In this document: piece by piece, positions 16,843-25,379 of the stretch
How the letters are laid out: each line of letters starts with the position of its first letter
How positions within the stretch are numbered: the stretch's first letter is position 1
Source of the DNA: Acetatifactor sp.
GTDB lineage: Bacteria > Bacillota > Clostridia > Lachnospirales > Lachnospiraceae
Length of the DNA: 64,000 nucleotides
Assembly: GCA_016290775.1 (NCBI GenBank)
Contig: JAEEVF010000009.1
Coordinates: 1-64,000 of the forward strand
Reading direction: 5' to 3'
Program-made: the position numbers and the translations under genes
The notes under the pieces: generated by a model
The model's database searches: none
Told to the model about the DNA's origin: nothing
Seen by the model: only the letters and a program-made list of their open reading frames with translations

Positions 16843-18813
16843 ATGCATCGTCCAAATAACAGGATTTGGACAGGAAAGGGATGCAAAGAAGTGAAAAGAA
16901 AAGTATTAGGAATCCTTATGACATTGGTTTTGTGCGTTGGCCTTGCGGCGTGCACGGATGCGAAGGGAAAGGAATCAGAAGAATCAAAGGTCAGCCAGGA
17001 ACAGACGCAGGCCGGCAGTGAAACAGGAAATCCAAGCCAGCAGGGCGGGGAGACAGTCACGCCCGCGCCGGTGTATAGTCCGGTGGTCACGCTGTTTCAG
17101 GACTCTAACTTTGGCACCTATTATGCCTTGAATACAAATGGCGATAAGGTGGCGGAATATGATTGGGGTGAGATTTTTAATAACCTGAAGGAATCAGGGG
17201 CGACGGACGTTTCCTTCGCCACGATCTATGCCGCAGGCGACGGGGCGCTGTTCACCTATTGCTATCAGGTGAATAATGACATATGGACCTATCATGCATA
17301 TGCCATCGATCCCAAGGAAAACAAAATGGTCGAGCTCATGAACGCAGATGAGGGCTGGTGGTTTGACGGCATGGATTACTATAACGGCAAGGTTTACGTA
17401 ACGGCCGTCACCGAAGGCTATCAGAGAAAGGAATATGTTTTCTCCAAGAAGCCCAATTCCTTTGCGTTCACTCAGGAAGAGAACAAATATGACGGCGTGA
17501 TCAAGGGCATGGAGGGCAGCTACATAACGCTTTATTCCGCATTGGTCGGGAGGTCTTACGGGACCTGTAGCATCACGCGGGTGCTGGAAGAGTGTGGCTT
17601 TGTGATCGGAAACAAGGACGGTAAGCACTACCGTTTCAAGATGGATGGAACCATAGAGGTCATTCCGGGTCTGGATAAGGACTATCTGAACATTTGCGGA
17701 TATGACGCGTATGGAATGGTTTATTATACCGAAGATGAGTCCGGGCTCTACGGTCTTTACGTGAAGGATCTAAAGACCGGCGAGACAAAGGCAGTGTACC
17801 CTGGCAGTGATGATTTTATGTACCTTGGCTATGAGGACGCGATGGTTTATTACGCGGCTTTGTCGGATGGTTTTGTTTACAAGACGAATGCCGTATGGCA
17901 GTATAACCTTAGAACCCAAAAGAGCGAAAAGCTTTATGAGAAGACGACGATCCCCGGTGCATCTGAGGTGACGCCGGGCACCTATCTGTTCCGCGTGCTT
18001 AACGGGAAGATGTATTTCGTGGACGTTGTAGGGGATCGGCTGGAATGGGTCCGCGCGATAAAGGACGGTGGCACCGTACGCTTTGAAAACACGGGAATGC
18101 TGGTAGCTGAGAAAAATGTTTTCCGTTACGGCACCGTGATCTATGATACGTTTGAATCGAAGTGCCCTTATTGTGGCATTTACCTCGACAAGTATTACGG
18201 CGAAGCCTTCCAGCTGGATCCGTCGTACTCAAAGATGGCGGACCAGATCAACAAGGTGCTGAAGGAAGATCTTGATAGTACCATCAAGAATTACAAGGAG
18301 AACCGACGGGAGCTTACGGATGAATATTGCGAAGAGCATTTGGAAATGCCTTATGTTTACTGCGAGACCGTTGAGGATGAAGTGAACAACGTTCGGATCT
18401 TTGGTGACAGATATCTTGCGGTGGATTACAACAGCTATTGGTACGGCGGCGGTGCGCATGGCATGCCTTTCATGGGCCAGTACCTGTTTGACCTGACCAC
18501 GGGCGATCGGCTGTACCTTAAGGATTTCTACACCGGATCGGAGCGGGATTTCAAGAACCTTGTGGCAAACAAGACCAGGGAAGATTTCTTGAGCTACGGG
18601 GATGACGAGTATGGCACTCCTTACTTTGCAACGGATGCAAGGGCACTTTTCAATGAAGCCTATGAAAACGCAGGCATTGAAAAAAGCCACGTGGAATTTT
18701 CCGAGGAAGGCATTTACGTGATCTATGATCCTTACGAAATGGGGCCTTTCGCTTCCGGATTCATTGAGATCTTCATTTCTTACGAGGAGCTTTTGGGAAG
18801 ACCGAATCTATAA
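16843..18813 (+). CDS. Lipoprotein with C-terminal DUF3298 (RsiV-like) domain
   Basis: A 656-residue lipoprotein with signal peptide VKRKVLGILMTLVLCVGLAAC and lipobox Cys37. The middle (about 70-450) has many YY/WxY-rich repeated strands reminiscent of a beta-propeller (DUF5050-like). The C-terminus (about 520-656) has YGGGAHG, FDLTTGDRLYLKDFY and PYEMGPFASGFIEIFISYEEL, hallmarks of DUF3298, the domain that in RsiV binds lysozyme. A CPYCG motif lies near residue 440. ATG 16843 follows AAGGAGAG closely. GTG 16891 is an alternative giving a shorter, more typical signal peptide. It is in the ExbB-like operon and probably sits on the outer face of the membrane. Confidence 0.75.
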   Translation: MHRPNNRIWTGKGCKEVKRKVLGILMTLVLCVGLAACTDAKGKESEESKVSQEQTQAGSETGNPSQQGGETVTPAPVYSPVVTLFQDSNFGTYYALNTNGDKVAEYDWGEIFNNLKESGATDVSFATIYAAGDGALFTYCYQVNNDIWTYHAYAIDPKENKMVELMNADEGWWFDGMDYYNGKVYVTAVTEGYQRKEYVFSKKPNSFAFTQEENKYDGVIKGMEGSYITLYSALVGRSYGTCSITRVLEECGFVIGNKDGKHYRFKMDGTIEVIPGLDKDYLNICGYDAYGMVYYTEDESGLYGLYVKDLKTGETKAVYPGSDDFMYLGYEDAMVYYAALSDGFVYKTNAVWQYNLRTQKSEKLYEKTTIPGASEVTPGTYLFRVLNGKMYFVDVVGDRLEWVRAIKDGGTVRFENTGMLVAEKNVFRYGTVIYDTFESKCPYCGIYLDKYYGEAFQLDPSYSKMADQINKVLKEDLDSTIKNYKENRRELTDEYCEEHLEMPYVYCETVEDEVNNVRIFGDRYLAVDYNSYWYGGGAHGMPFMGQYLFDLTTGDRLYLKDFYTGSERDFKNLVANKTREDFLSYGDDEYGTPYFATDARALFNEAYENAGIEKSHVEFSEEGIYVIYDPYEMGPFASGFIEIFISYEELLGRPNL

Positions 18814-18840
18814 TATATATTCCAGGAGGGTTTTGACGTG

Positions 18841-19923
18841 ATGAAAAAGAATTGGCCACTGGACACTGCCGTATCCTTCGATCCGTATTTCGGCGAGCCC
18901 AGCCGCGACGGAGATCAGGGATATGAGATCTTGCCGGACGGCAAGGTGTTGTTCCGCATCAAGGCACCTTTTGCAAAAGAGGTTGCGATCGATCAGTTTG
19001 GAACGATCACGCAGCTTTCCAAGGTGACGGAAGAAGAGTGGGAAGGCGCAGTGGATCTGGGAAGAGGCTTTAAGTATTTCTTCCTGAAGATTGACGGCAA
19101 CGAGGTTTTGAATCCTTACCTGCCCATTGGTTTTGGGTGCTGTCGCCCCATGAACTTTGTGGACGTGCCGGTTCCCGGCGAAGAGGACTGGGATCAGCTT
19201 CCCGGCATTCCTCACGGTGCCGTGACCAGAAGATATTTTGAATCCTCCGTAAGTGAGAAGCTGGAGATCTGTTGGGTATATACGCCCGCAAACTATGACC
19301 CTGCGAAGAAATATCCCGTGTTATATCTGCAGCACGGCTATGGCGAGAACGAGACTGGCTGGATCTTCCAGGGACATGCGGGACGCATTGCGGACAAGCT
19401 GATCTTTGAGGGAAAGATGGAAGAGATGATCATTGTCATGGGTTATGGCATGACCTCCACGAACAATCCTGCGCTGCGCTTTGGCGCTTTCACGGAAGTG
19501 ATCGTAAAGGACCTGATCCCTTATATCGAAAAGACTTACAACGTTTACACGGACAAGTGGCATCGCGCCATGGCAGGCCTTAGCATGGGCAGCTACCAGA
19601 CGAGCATGGTGACCATGTCGAATCCTGATCTTTTTGGTTATGTCGGCGTGTTCAGCGGCTTTATGAGCTTCCCTCGTCCGGACGGCTCTAAGGAACCGCA
19701 CCTCGCGATTCTCGATGATCCCGAGAAGTTCAATTCAAGCTTTAAGGTGTTCTACCGCGCGATGGGTACGGAAGACAACTACTTTAACAGCTTTGAGCAT
19801 GACGATGAGATGCTGAAGGGCAGACCCTTAAACATCACCAGAACTACCTTCCCCGGCGGCCACGACTGGAGCGTCTGGAGAAGATGCATACACGACTTTT
19901 TGCCGAGGATATTTAGAGATTAA
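18841..19923 (+). CDS. CE1-type esterase with N-terminal CBM48-like domain
   Basis: A 360-residue alpha/beta hydrolase of the esterase D / feruloyl-esterase group. An N-terminal beta-sandwich (about 1-110; VLFRIKAPFAKEVAI) of the CBM48/E-set type is followed by the catalytic domain with oxyanion-loop LQHGYGENETGW, nucleophile Ser248 in AGLSMGSYQ and His in FPGGHDWSVW near the C-terminus. No signal peptide is seen, so it would act on imported substrates. AGGAGGG precedes the start; GTG 18838 is an alternative one codon earlier. It is the last gene of the operon, ahead of the 19997-20047 terminator. A link to the ExbB-like machinery is not evident. Confidence 0.8.
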   Translation: MKKNWPLDTAVSFDPYFGEPSRDGDQGYEILPDGKVLFRIKAPFAKEVAIDQFGTITQLSKVTEEEWEGAVDLGRGFKYFFLKIDGNEVLNPYLPIGFGCCRPMNFVDVPVPGEEDWDQLPGIPHGAVTRRYFESSVSEKLEICWVYTPANYDPAKKYPVLYLQHGYGENETGWIFQGHAGRIADKLIFEGKMEEMIIVMGYGMTSTNNPALRFGAFTEVIVKDLIPYIEKTYNVYTDKWHRAMAGLSMGSYQTSMVTMSNPDLFGYVGVFSGFMSFPRPDGSKEPHLAILDDPEKFNSSFKVFYRAMGTEDNYFNSFEHDDEMLKGRPLNITRTTFPGGHDWSVWRRCIHDFLPRIFRD

Positions 19924-19924
19924 A

Positions 19925-20065
19925 TGAGTCCATGCTTCATTCGCAACATCCGTTGCACGGATGTTTGCTCATGAAATGGCTTCGCCATATGATCCAATAA
20001 AAAAGACCAACCTTCTGAATGCAAGCATTCGTCGGTTGGTTTTTTTATTGAATCGCATGGACTCA
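19925..20065. other. Compound structured intergenic element
   Basis: The gap between convergent genes is bounded by an 11-bp inverted repeat (TGAGTCCATGC at 19925-19935 and its complement at 20055-20065). Inside lie a stem around 19943-19968 (AACATCCG/CGGATGTT), a short hairpin ATGGC-TTC-GCCAT (19976-19988) and the bidirectional terminator. It may be a mobile or RNA-level structure; no gene is visible. Confidence 0.5.
19997..20047. terminator. Bidirectional terminator
   Basis: AAAAAAGACCAACC and GGTTGGTTTTTTT form a strong stem with T-tracts on both strands, between the convergent esterase and ABC exporter genes. Confidence 0.9.
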
Positions 20066-20068
20066 GGG

Positions 20069-21859
20069 TTACTCATACTGACTGGCATACAATGTGTAAT
20101 AGAAGCCGCGGCGGCTCATGAGTTGATCGTGGGTGCCTTGCTCCACGACGTCTCCTGCATTGACAACTAAAATCTGATCCGCGTTTTGGATCGTGCTTAA
20201 TCTGTGGGCGATCACGAAGCTTGTCTTTCCTTTCATCAGGCTTCGGATCGCCTTTTGTACTTGGCGCTCCGTGTTGGTGTCCACGTTACTGGTGGCCTCG
20301 TCGAGGATCAGCATGTTGGTGTTGTAAAGCATGGCTCTCGCGATGGTAAGGAGCTGCTTTTGCCCCTTGGAAATATTGCCGCCATCCTCGTAGATGATGG
20401 TGTTATAGCCCTTGGGAAGACGAAGCACGTAATCGTGGATCTTCGCTGCCTTGGCCGCGGCAATGACTTCCTCCTTGGTGGCATTTTCCTTGCCATAGGC
20501 AATGTTGTCAAAGATGGTGCCCTGGAAGAGCCAGGTGTCCTGCAGGACCATGGCGTAGTTCTTTCGAAGGCTTTCCATGGTGTAGCCGCGATATTCCTTA
20601 TTGTCCACGGTGATCTCACCGGAGTTCACGTCATAGAAGCGCATGAGCAGGTTGATGATCGTCGTCTTACCAGCGCCCGTCGGTCCAACGATGGCGATGG
20701 TCTCGCCAGGCTTTGCCTCAAAGCTTAAGTCCTTGAGGATCGTCTTTTCAGGCACGTAACCGAAGGCGACGTGATCAGCACCTACCTCGCCCTCGCAGTG
20801 TTCCAAAACGGTTGCGCCGTAAAGGTCTGCGGCCTCCTCGGGCTGATCGAGCAGATGGAACACGCGCTCGCCTGCTGCCAGGGCACTGAAGATCTCATTG
20901 ATGATGTTTGAGATCTCATTGATGGGACCGGAAAACTTTCGGCTGTACAGGATAAAGCTGGAAATCTGCTCGAGGCCGACAATGGCCTTCATGTAAAGCA
21001 CCGCGCCGCCCATGCCGATGGCCGCAAGACCAAGGTTGGAGATCATGCCGATGGTCGGGCCCATTTTCATGCCCATGCCGTCCGCGTTGCGATAGGCCTC
21101 TGCCGCATTGCGGTTGATCTCACTGAAACGCTCTGACATCTTGTCTTCGCAGGCATATGCCAAAATGGTCTTCTGACCCGTGAACATTTCCTCGGCATAG
21201 CCGTTCATCACGCCGTAGGCCGCGCTACGCCTGGAATAAAGGGGCCTCGTGATCTTTCCCATGTGCTTGGTGTACCAGATGGAAAGCGGGATCGTAAAGA
21301 TCATGCACAGCACCAGCGGTACGGAGATCCAGCACATGATGACAAAGCTTCCGACCACGGTGATCGTGCTGGTCAGGATCTGGATCACGTCCGTGGAAAG
21401 ACAGGTGGATACCACGTCGATGTCATACGAAACACGGCTTATGATGTCGCCGGCCTGGTTCTTGTCAAAGTAGCTCACGGGGAGCTTCATGAGTTTGTCA
21501 AACACGTCCTGACGCAGGTTTTGCGCCACGCGCTTACCAACGCGAGTCATGCTGATGTTCACAAGGAAACCTAAGATGTTTGATCCGACATAGGCGAAGA
21601 GCATGAGGAGGGTGTAGTGCAGCACCTTTTGCATGTCCACCTGGCCGACGCCTTTTTTGTAGCCTTCCTCCGCAACGCCAATGGCCTTTCCGGCAAAGCG
21701 CGGACCAAGAAGGTTCCCCACATTGCTGACAATGGCACAGAGCAGCAAAACAAAGACGATCCACTTATATTTTGCAAGGTAGCGCAGGATCCTAAGAAGC
21801 GTTCCCTTCGCGTCCTTTGGTTTTTCTTTTTTTCCACCACGATCTCCAGGTCCCGGCAT
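20069..21859 (-). CDS. ABC exporter half-transporter (consensus ATP-site Walker B)
   Basis: A 596-residue protein. A six-helix ABC-exporter membrane domain (about 40-325) is followed by an ATPase domain with Walker A GPTGAGKT, an unusual signature NISKGQKQ in place of LSGGQ, Walker B MLILDEATS with the catalytic Glu, and switch His in IAHRLS. It lies 76 bp downstream of a second half-transporter on the same strand with the complementary pattern, so they should form a heterodimer with one active and one degenerate ATP site. AAGGGAG precedes the ATG. The substrate is unknown; multidrug, lipid or peptide export are all possible. There is no C39 peptidase domain. Confidence 0.9.
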   Translation of the reverse strand: MPGPGDRGGKKEKPKDAKGTLLRILRYLAKYKWIVFVLLLCAIVSNVGNLLGPRFAGKAIGVAEEGYKKGVGQVDMQKVLHYTLLMLFAYVGSNILGFLVNISMTRVGKRVAQNLRQDVFDKLMKLPVSYFDKNQAGDIISRVSYDIDVVSTCLSTDVIQILTSTITVVGSFVIMCWISVPLVLCMIFTIPLSIWYTKHMGKITRPLYSRRSAAYGVMNGYAEEMFTGQKTILAYACEDKMSERFSEINRNAAEAYRNADGMGMKMGPTIGMISNLGLAAIGMGGAVLYMKAIVGLEQISSFILYSRKFSGPINEISNIINEIFSALAAGERVFHLLDQPEEAADLYGATVLEHCEGEVGADHVAFGYVPEKTILKDLSFEAKPGETIAIVGPTGAGKTTIINLLMRFYDVNSGEITVDNKEYRGYTMESLRKNYAMVLQDTWLFQGTIFDNIAYGKENATKEEVIAAAKAAKIHDYVLRLPKGYNTIIYEDGGNISKGQKQLLTIARAMLYNTNMLILDEATSNVDTNTERQVQKAIRSLMKGKTSFVIAHRLSTIQNADQILVVNAGDVVEQGTHDQLMSRRGFYYTLYASQYE

Positions 21860-21935
21860 GGTGATTCTCCCTTCGGTCTATTTCCAGTTTTGATACGTAA
21901 GCACTGCCGCCCGCGGGCGGTTTATTTCTTGGTAT

Positions 21936-23810
21936 TTAAGCAAGTGCCCCCATCTGTACTTCATAGGTTTCGCGATAATCCGGACAGGTCAGTAGCAGCT
22001 CCTCGTGGGTGCCGTAGCCGATGCACTTTCCGTTGTCCAGAACAAGGATCTTGTCCATGTTCATGACGCTGGAGACACGCTGTGCGATCAAGATCAGCGT
22101 GCATTCCGGATGGTGTGAAAGAATGGCCTTACGCATGGCGGCGTCGGTCTTATAGTCCAAGGCGGAAGAACTGTCGTCGAGGATCAGGATCTCGGGATTT
22201 CCGGCCAGTGCTCTTGCAACAAACATTCTTTGCTTCTGGCCGCCGGAAAGGTTTGCGCCCTTGATGGTGGCTTCATATTGCAGGCCCTGGGACAGACCGT
22301 CAACATATTCTGCCGCGCAGGCATCCTCTACGGCACTTCTGATGGCCTTGGGGTCAAGCTTACGCTCGAAATCGATGTTCTCATAAAGGGTGTTTTGGAA
22401 GATCATGTCGTTCTGGAAGACCGTGCCAAATTTGCGCCTAAGGTCATCCTTGGCATAATCGCCAACGGGCTTTCCGTCGATCGCGATGCTGCCTTCGTCG
22501 GCTTCATAAAAGCGCATGAGAAGGTTCACGATCGTGGACTTGCCACAACCCGTCGGGCCAATGATCCCAAGGGTTTCACCCTTCTTCATCGTGAAGGTTA
22601 TGTCAGACAGGGCCTTTTCACGGGCCTCATCGCCAAAGTCGGCAATTTTAGCAGTCTCAGGCACATCTGGTCTGCCGCGTTTTTTCTTGTTGCTCATGTC
22701 TTCAAGCGCATTCGTCTCAGCATCGAGCTTCCCATAGCTGAAGGAAACATGTTCGAAGCGGATGAAGTCGGATCCGTCATAGTTTCCCTGCAGGGCGATG
22801 GAATTCTTTGTGTCAGTGACACCCGCCTCGGCTTCTTCCTCTTTCTTAGCAAGTTCTGCTAATTCCTGCGTGTCCATTGCGAGAACTTCCGCGATACGGT
22901 TCGCGCTGGCACTTGCCTTACTCATGGTGGTGAAGATGCGGGAGAGGCCCATCACGCCCATCGTGATCATATTAAAATAGGTCAGGAACGCCAGGATCAC
23001 GCCAGGCTTGATCTCACCGAGGTTGACACGCAAGGCGCCATAGAACACGACGATGGAAAGGCCAATGTTCAAAAGGAACTGGATCACGGGCCCGGGCATT
23101 GCCATGACGGTCGCGGCTGCCACGTCGCTCTTTGTGAGCTCGCGATTGGACTCGGCAAAGCGGCGTTTTTCGAAATCCTCCTTGCTCAGGGCTTTCACCA
23201 CGCGAATGCCAGTGATGCTTTCGCGCATTACGCGAACCACCACGTCGAGCTTTTTCTGAACCTTGGTGTACATGGGAATACCCTTGGAAGAAATGACATA
23301 GATGACCAGAATGAGAAGCGGCATCATGCAGATCAGGATGAGAGAGAGCTTGAAATCCATAAACATGGTCATGATCATGCCGCCGAGGAGCATCATCGGT
23401 GCACGCACGCAAAGGCTCTGCAGCTGTGCGCAGGCGGCCTGCACGTTATAGCTGTCGCTTGTCATGCGGGAGATCAGGCTCGGGAGGGTCAGCGCGTCAA
23501 ACTGCGTACCCGTCAAATTCATGGTCTTTTCGAACAGGTTCTGGCGCACCTCGTAACTGATCCTGTGGGCGTTGTCGATGGCCCTTTTGTTTGCAATGAC
23601 ATTCAGCGCGCGGAACACAATGGCCGTCACAAACATGAGGGACCCCCAAAGAAGTACCCTCGAAAGTTTTCCGGAGGGCACGATCTCATCGATGATATAT
23701 TCGAGAATGTAGGGAAGAGAAAGCTCGCTGACTGATCCCAAAAACTTGATCAGAATGGCCAGCGCAACTAACTTCCAATGCTTTTTGATATGATGAAAAA
23801 TGAGTTTCAT
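21936..23810 (-). CDS. ABC exporter half-transporter (degenerate Walker B, long NBD insertion)
   Basis: A 624-residue protein with six membrane helices, then an ATPase domain with Walker A GPTGCGKS, canonical LSGGQKQR and Walker B ILILDDSSSALD. Here Asp replaces the catalytic Glu, and the switch His region is IAQRVS with Gln. These are marks of the degenerate half in heterodimeric exporters of the BmrCD/TM287-288 type. Between the first ATPase strands an insertion of about 40 residues contains the basic stretch NKKKRGRPDVPE, which is unusual for the family. It is the middle gene of a three-gene minus-strand unit. Confidence 0.9.
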   Translation of the reverse strand: MKLIFHHIKKHWKLVALAILIKFLGSVSELSLPYILEYIIDEIVPSGKLSRVLLWGSLMFVTAIVFRALNVIANKRAIDNAHRISYEVRQNLFEKTMNLTGTQFDALTLPSLISRMTSDSYNVQAACAQLQSLCVRAPMMLLGGMIMTMFMDFKLSLILICMMPLLILVIYVISSKGIPMYTKVQKKLDVVVRVMRESITGIRVVKALSKEDFEKRRFAESNRELTKSDVAAATVMAMPGPVIQFLLNIGLSIVVFYGALRVNLGEIKPGVILAFLTYFNMITMGVMGLSRIFTTMSKASASANRIAEVLAMDTQELAELAKKEEEAEAGVTDTKNSIALQGNYDGSDFIRFEHVSFSYGKLDAETNALEDMSNKKKRGRPDVPETAKIADFGDEAREKALSDITFTMKKGETLGIIGPTGCGKSTIVNLLMRFYEADEGSIAIDGKPVGDYAKDDLRRKFGTVFQNDMIFQNTLYENIDFERKLDPKAIRSAVEDACAAEYVDGLSQGLQYEATIKGANLSGGQKQRMFVARALAGNPEILILDDSSSALDYKTDAAMRKAILSHHPECTLILIAQRVSSVMNMDKILVLDNGKCIGYGTHEELLLTCPDYRETYEVQMGALA

Positions 23811-23825
23811 GTGTTTGGATCCCGT

Positions 23826-24458
23826 CTATTGATTTTTTGCAGGCCGATTCACGCGAAGGTTGATGAAGCGAAGCAGGCAGGCAACGCCCCAGCTGATCAG
23901 GACGATGGCGGCGAAGATCACCAGTGCGCCGCCAAGCCCCCAGCGATAAAAGCCATACCAGTCGTTGGTATTGGGCCATTCTCCCGTGCCATTGATCAGG
24001 ATGTTCCCAAGGTAAACGCATCCGTAGAGTAAGGTTGGAATGCTTGCGAAGAAGGTCTTCCGGAACGAAATGGTTTCTTCCAAAAGGCAGAAGTCGATCA
24101 TGCCAAGGACTGGCAGGATCAAATGGAAAAACAGATTGGAGCCAAGGTACATATAGCGGTGTCCGTACAGCACTCCAAGGAAGCAGGCAACCACGAGGAA
24201 GGTCACTGCAACGGAGGCCGCGGCCGCAAGCTTTAATGTCATCAGCCAGCCAGGAGTCTTTCCGCGCAGGATCAAAAAGACTGCAGCGATTACGCCGCAA
24301 AAGATATTGGAAAGCACGGTGTAATACTTCAGGTTCGCCCAGCCAGAGGAGGTGAGAAGCTCCCCTTCACTGCCGCTTCTAAGGACCATGATCCCTAGCC
24401 CCGTCACCAAGCAGATCACCATCAATATATTCAAAACGATCACAACTTTTTTTCTCAT
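23826..24458 (-). CDS. Multi-span membrane protein, Pr6Pr/FAR-17a-like
   Basis: A 210-residue protein with about six transmembrane helices. An NLKYYTVLSN motif (about 40-50) and HLILPVLGMIDFCLLE (about 110-125) match the pattern of Pr6Pr-family membrane proteins related to FAR-17a/AIG1. Function is unknown. The start at 24458 has GGGAGGT upstream; a start at 24479 would place seven extra residues before it. It is the first gene of the minus-strand unit with the ABC exporter, whose first half-transporter starts 15 bp downstream. Confidence 0.6.
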   Translation of the reverse strand: MRKKVVIVLNILMVICLVTGLGIMVLRSGSEGELLTSSGWANLKYYTVLSNIFCGVIAAVFLILRGKTPGWLMTLKLAAAASVAVTFLVVACFLGVLYGHRYMYLGSNLFFHLILPVLGMIDFCLLEETISFRKTFFASIPTLLYGCVYLGNILINGTGEWPNTNDWYGFYRWGLGGALVIFAAIVLISWGVACLLRFINLRVNRPAKNQ

Positions 24459-24620
24459 TAAAATAAACCTCCCAGGCAACTCGCTGATACTGATATCATA
24501 TCATGTTTTTTGTGGGAAGCCTAGGGGGGCTTTTTATTTCTTGTGGGCAGTATTTGCTTTAAAAGCACGGGAAATTTCGGTATAATAGAATGCAACAAGC
24601 AAAGAAAGGATTAGGGGCGC

Positions 24621-25379
24621 ATGGAACAGTACAAGGTTTTGATGGTAGATGACGATGAGGTGATCGCAGGCTCCACGGCGGAATACTTTAACATGTTCGA
24701 CGTAAGGACAGCGTACGTGACAAGCTTTGACGAGGCAGTGGCGTTCCTTGAGGAAAACCAGGTGTCACTCCTGCTTTTGGACATCAATTTAGGGGACAGA
24801 TCTGGCTTTGATCTTTGCAGGAAGATCCGCGAAGGCTACGACATGCCGATCCTGTTTATCAGTGCGCGGACCAGCGATGACGACGTTTTGATCGCGCTGA
24901 ACATCGGCGGCGACGATTACATTAAAAAGCCTTACACGCTCAACGTGCTTTTGGCGAAGGTGAAGGCGATCCTTGGCCGATATGAAAAGGCGAGGGAGCT
25001 TGCGCAGCAGGCGGCAGAGCGCGCAGGCGACGGGACGGCTTTGAATTCAAGGGAGAACGGGAAAGAGAGCGGCATCGTGTGGCTTTCCGAAAGCATCGGC
25101 CTCGACGTGGACACGCATAAGCTTCGAAACGGTGAAGAGCTTCTCTCCTTAAAGGCCATGGAGTACAAGATGCTGAAGTACCTTACGGATCACGCCGGAA
25201 GGGTTGTCACGAAGGATGAGCTCTTAAAGAACGTCTGGGACGACGAGTTTATCGGTGAGGGCACGCTGGCGGTGCACATCAGGCATCTGCGCGAGAAGAT
25301 GGAAAAGGATCCGAAGGACCCGAAGATCATCAAGACCATTTGGGGCGTCGGCTACATGATAGAGGAGCTTTATGAATAA
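24621..25379 (+). CDS. OmpR-family response regulator
   Basis: A 252-residue regulator with a receiver domain (acidic pair Asp10-Asp12, phospho-acceptor Asp54 in LLLDINL, Lys in YIKKPY), a charged linker (about 120-155) and a winged-helix DNA-binding domain (about 155-250; GEGTLAVHIRHLREKMEKDP ... IWGVGYMI). A TATAAT at 24581-24586 lies ahead without a convincing -35. The kinase start overlaps its end by 8 bp. Its likely targets are the phased repeats at 26681-26724 ahead of the ABC transporter. Confidence 0.93.
   Translation: MEQYKVLMVDDDEVIAGSTAEYFNMFDVRTAYVTSFDEAVAFLEENQVSLLLLDINLGDRSGFDLCRKIREGYDMPILFISARTSDDDVLIALNIGGDDYIKKPYTLNVLLAKVKAILGRYEKARELAQQAAERAGDGTALNSRENGKESGIVWLSESIGLDVDTHKLRNGEELLSLKAMEYKMLKYLTDHAGRVVTKDELLKNVWDDEFIGEGTLAVHIRHLREKMEKDPKDPKIIKTIWGVGYMIEELYE

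Noticed and set aside
20069..23810. The ABC pair as exporter of the double-glycine peptide at 8483
   Set aside because: Neither half has an N-terminal C39 peptidase domain, and the genes are 11 kb away on the other strand.
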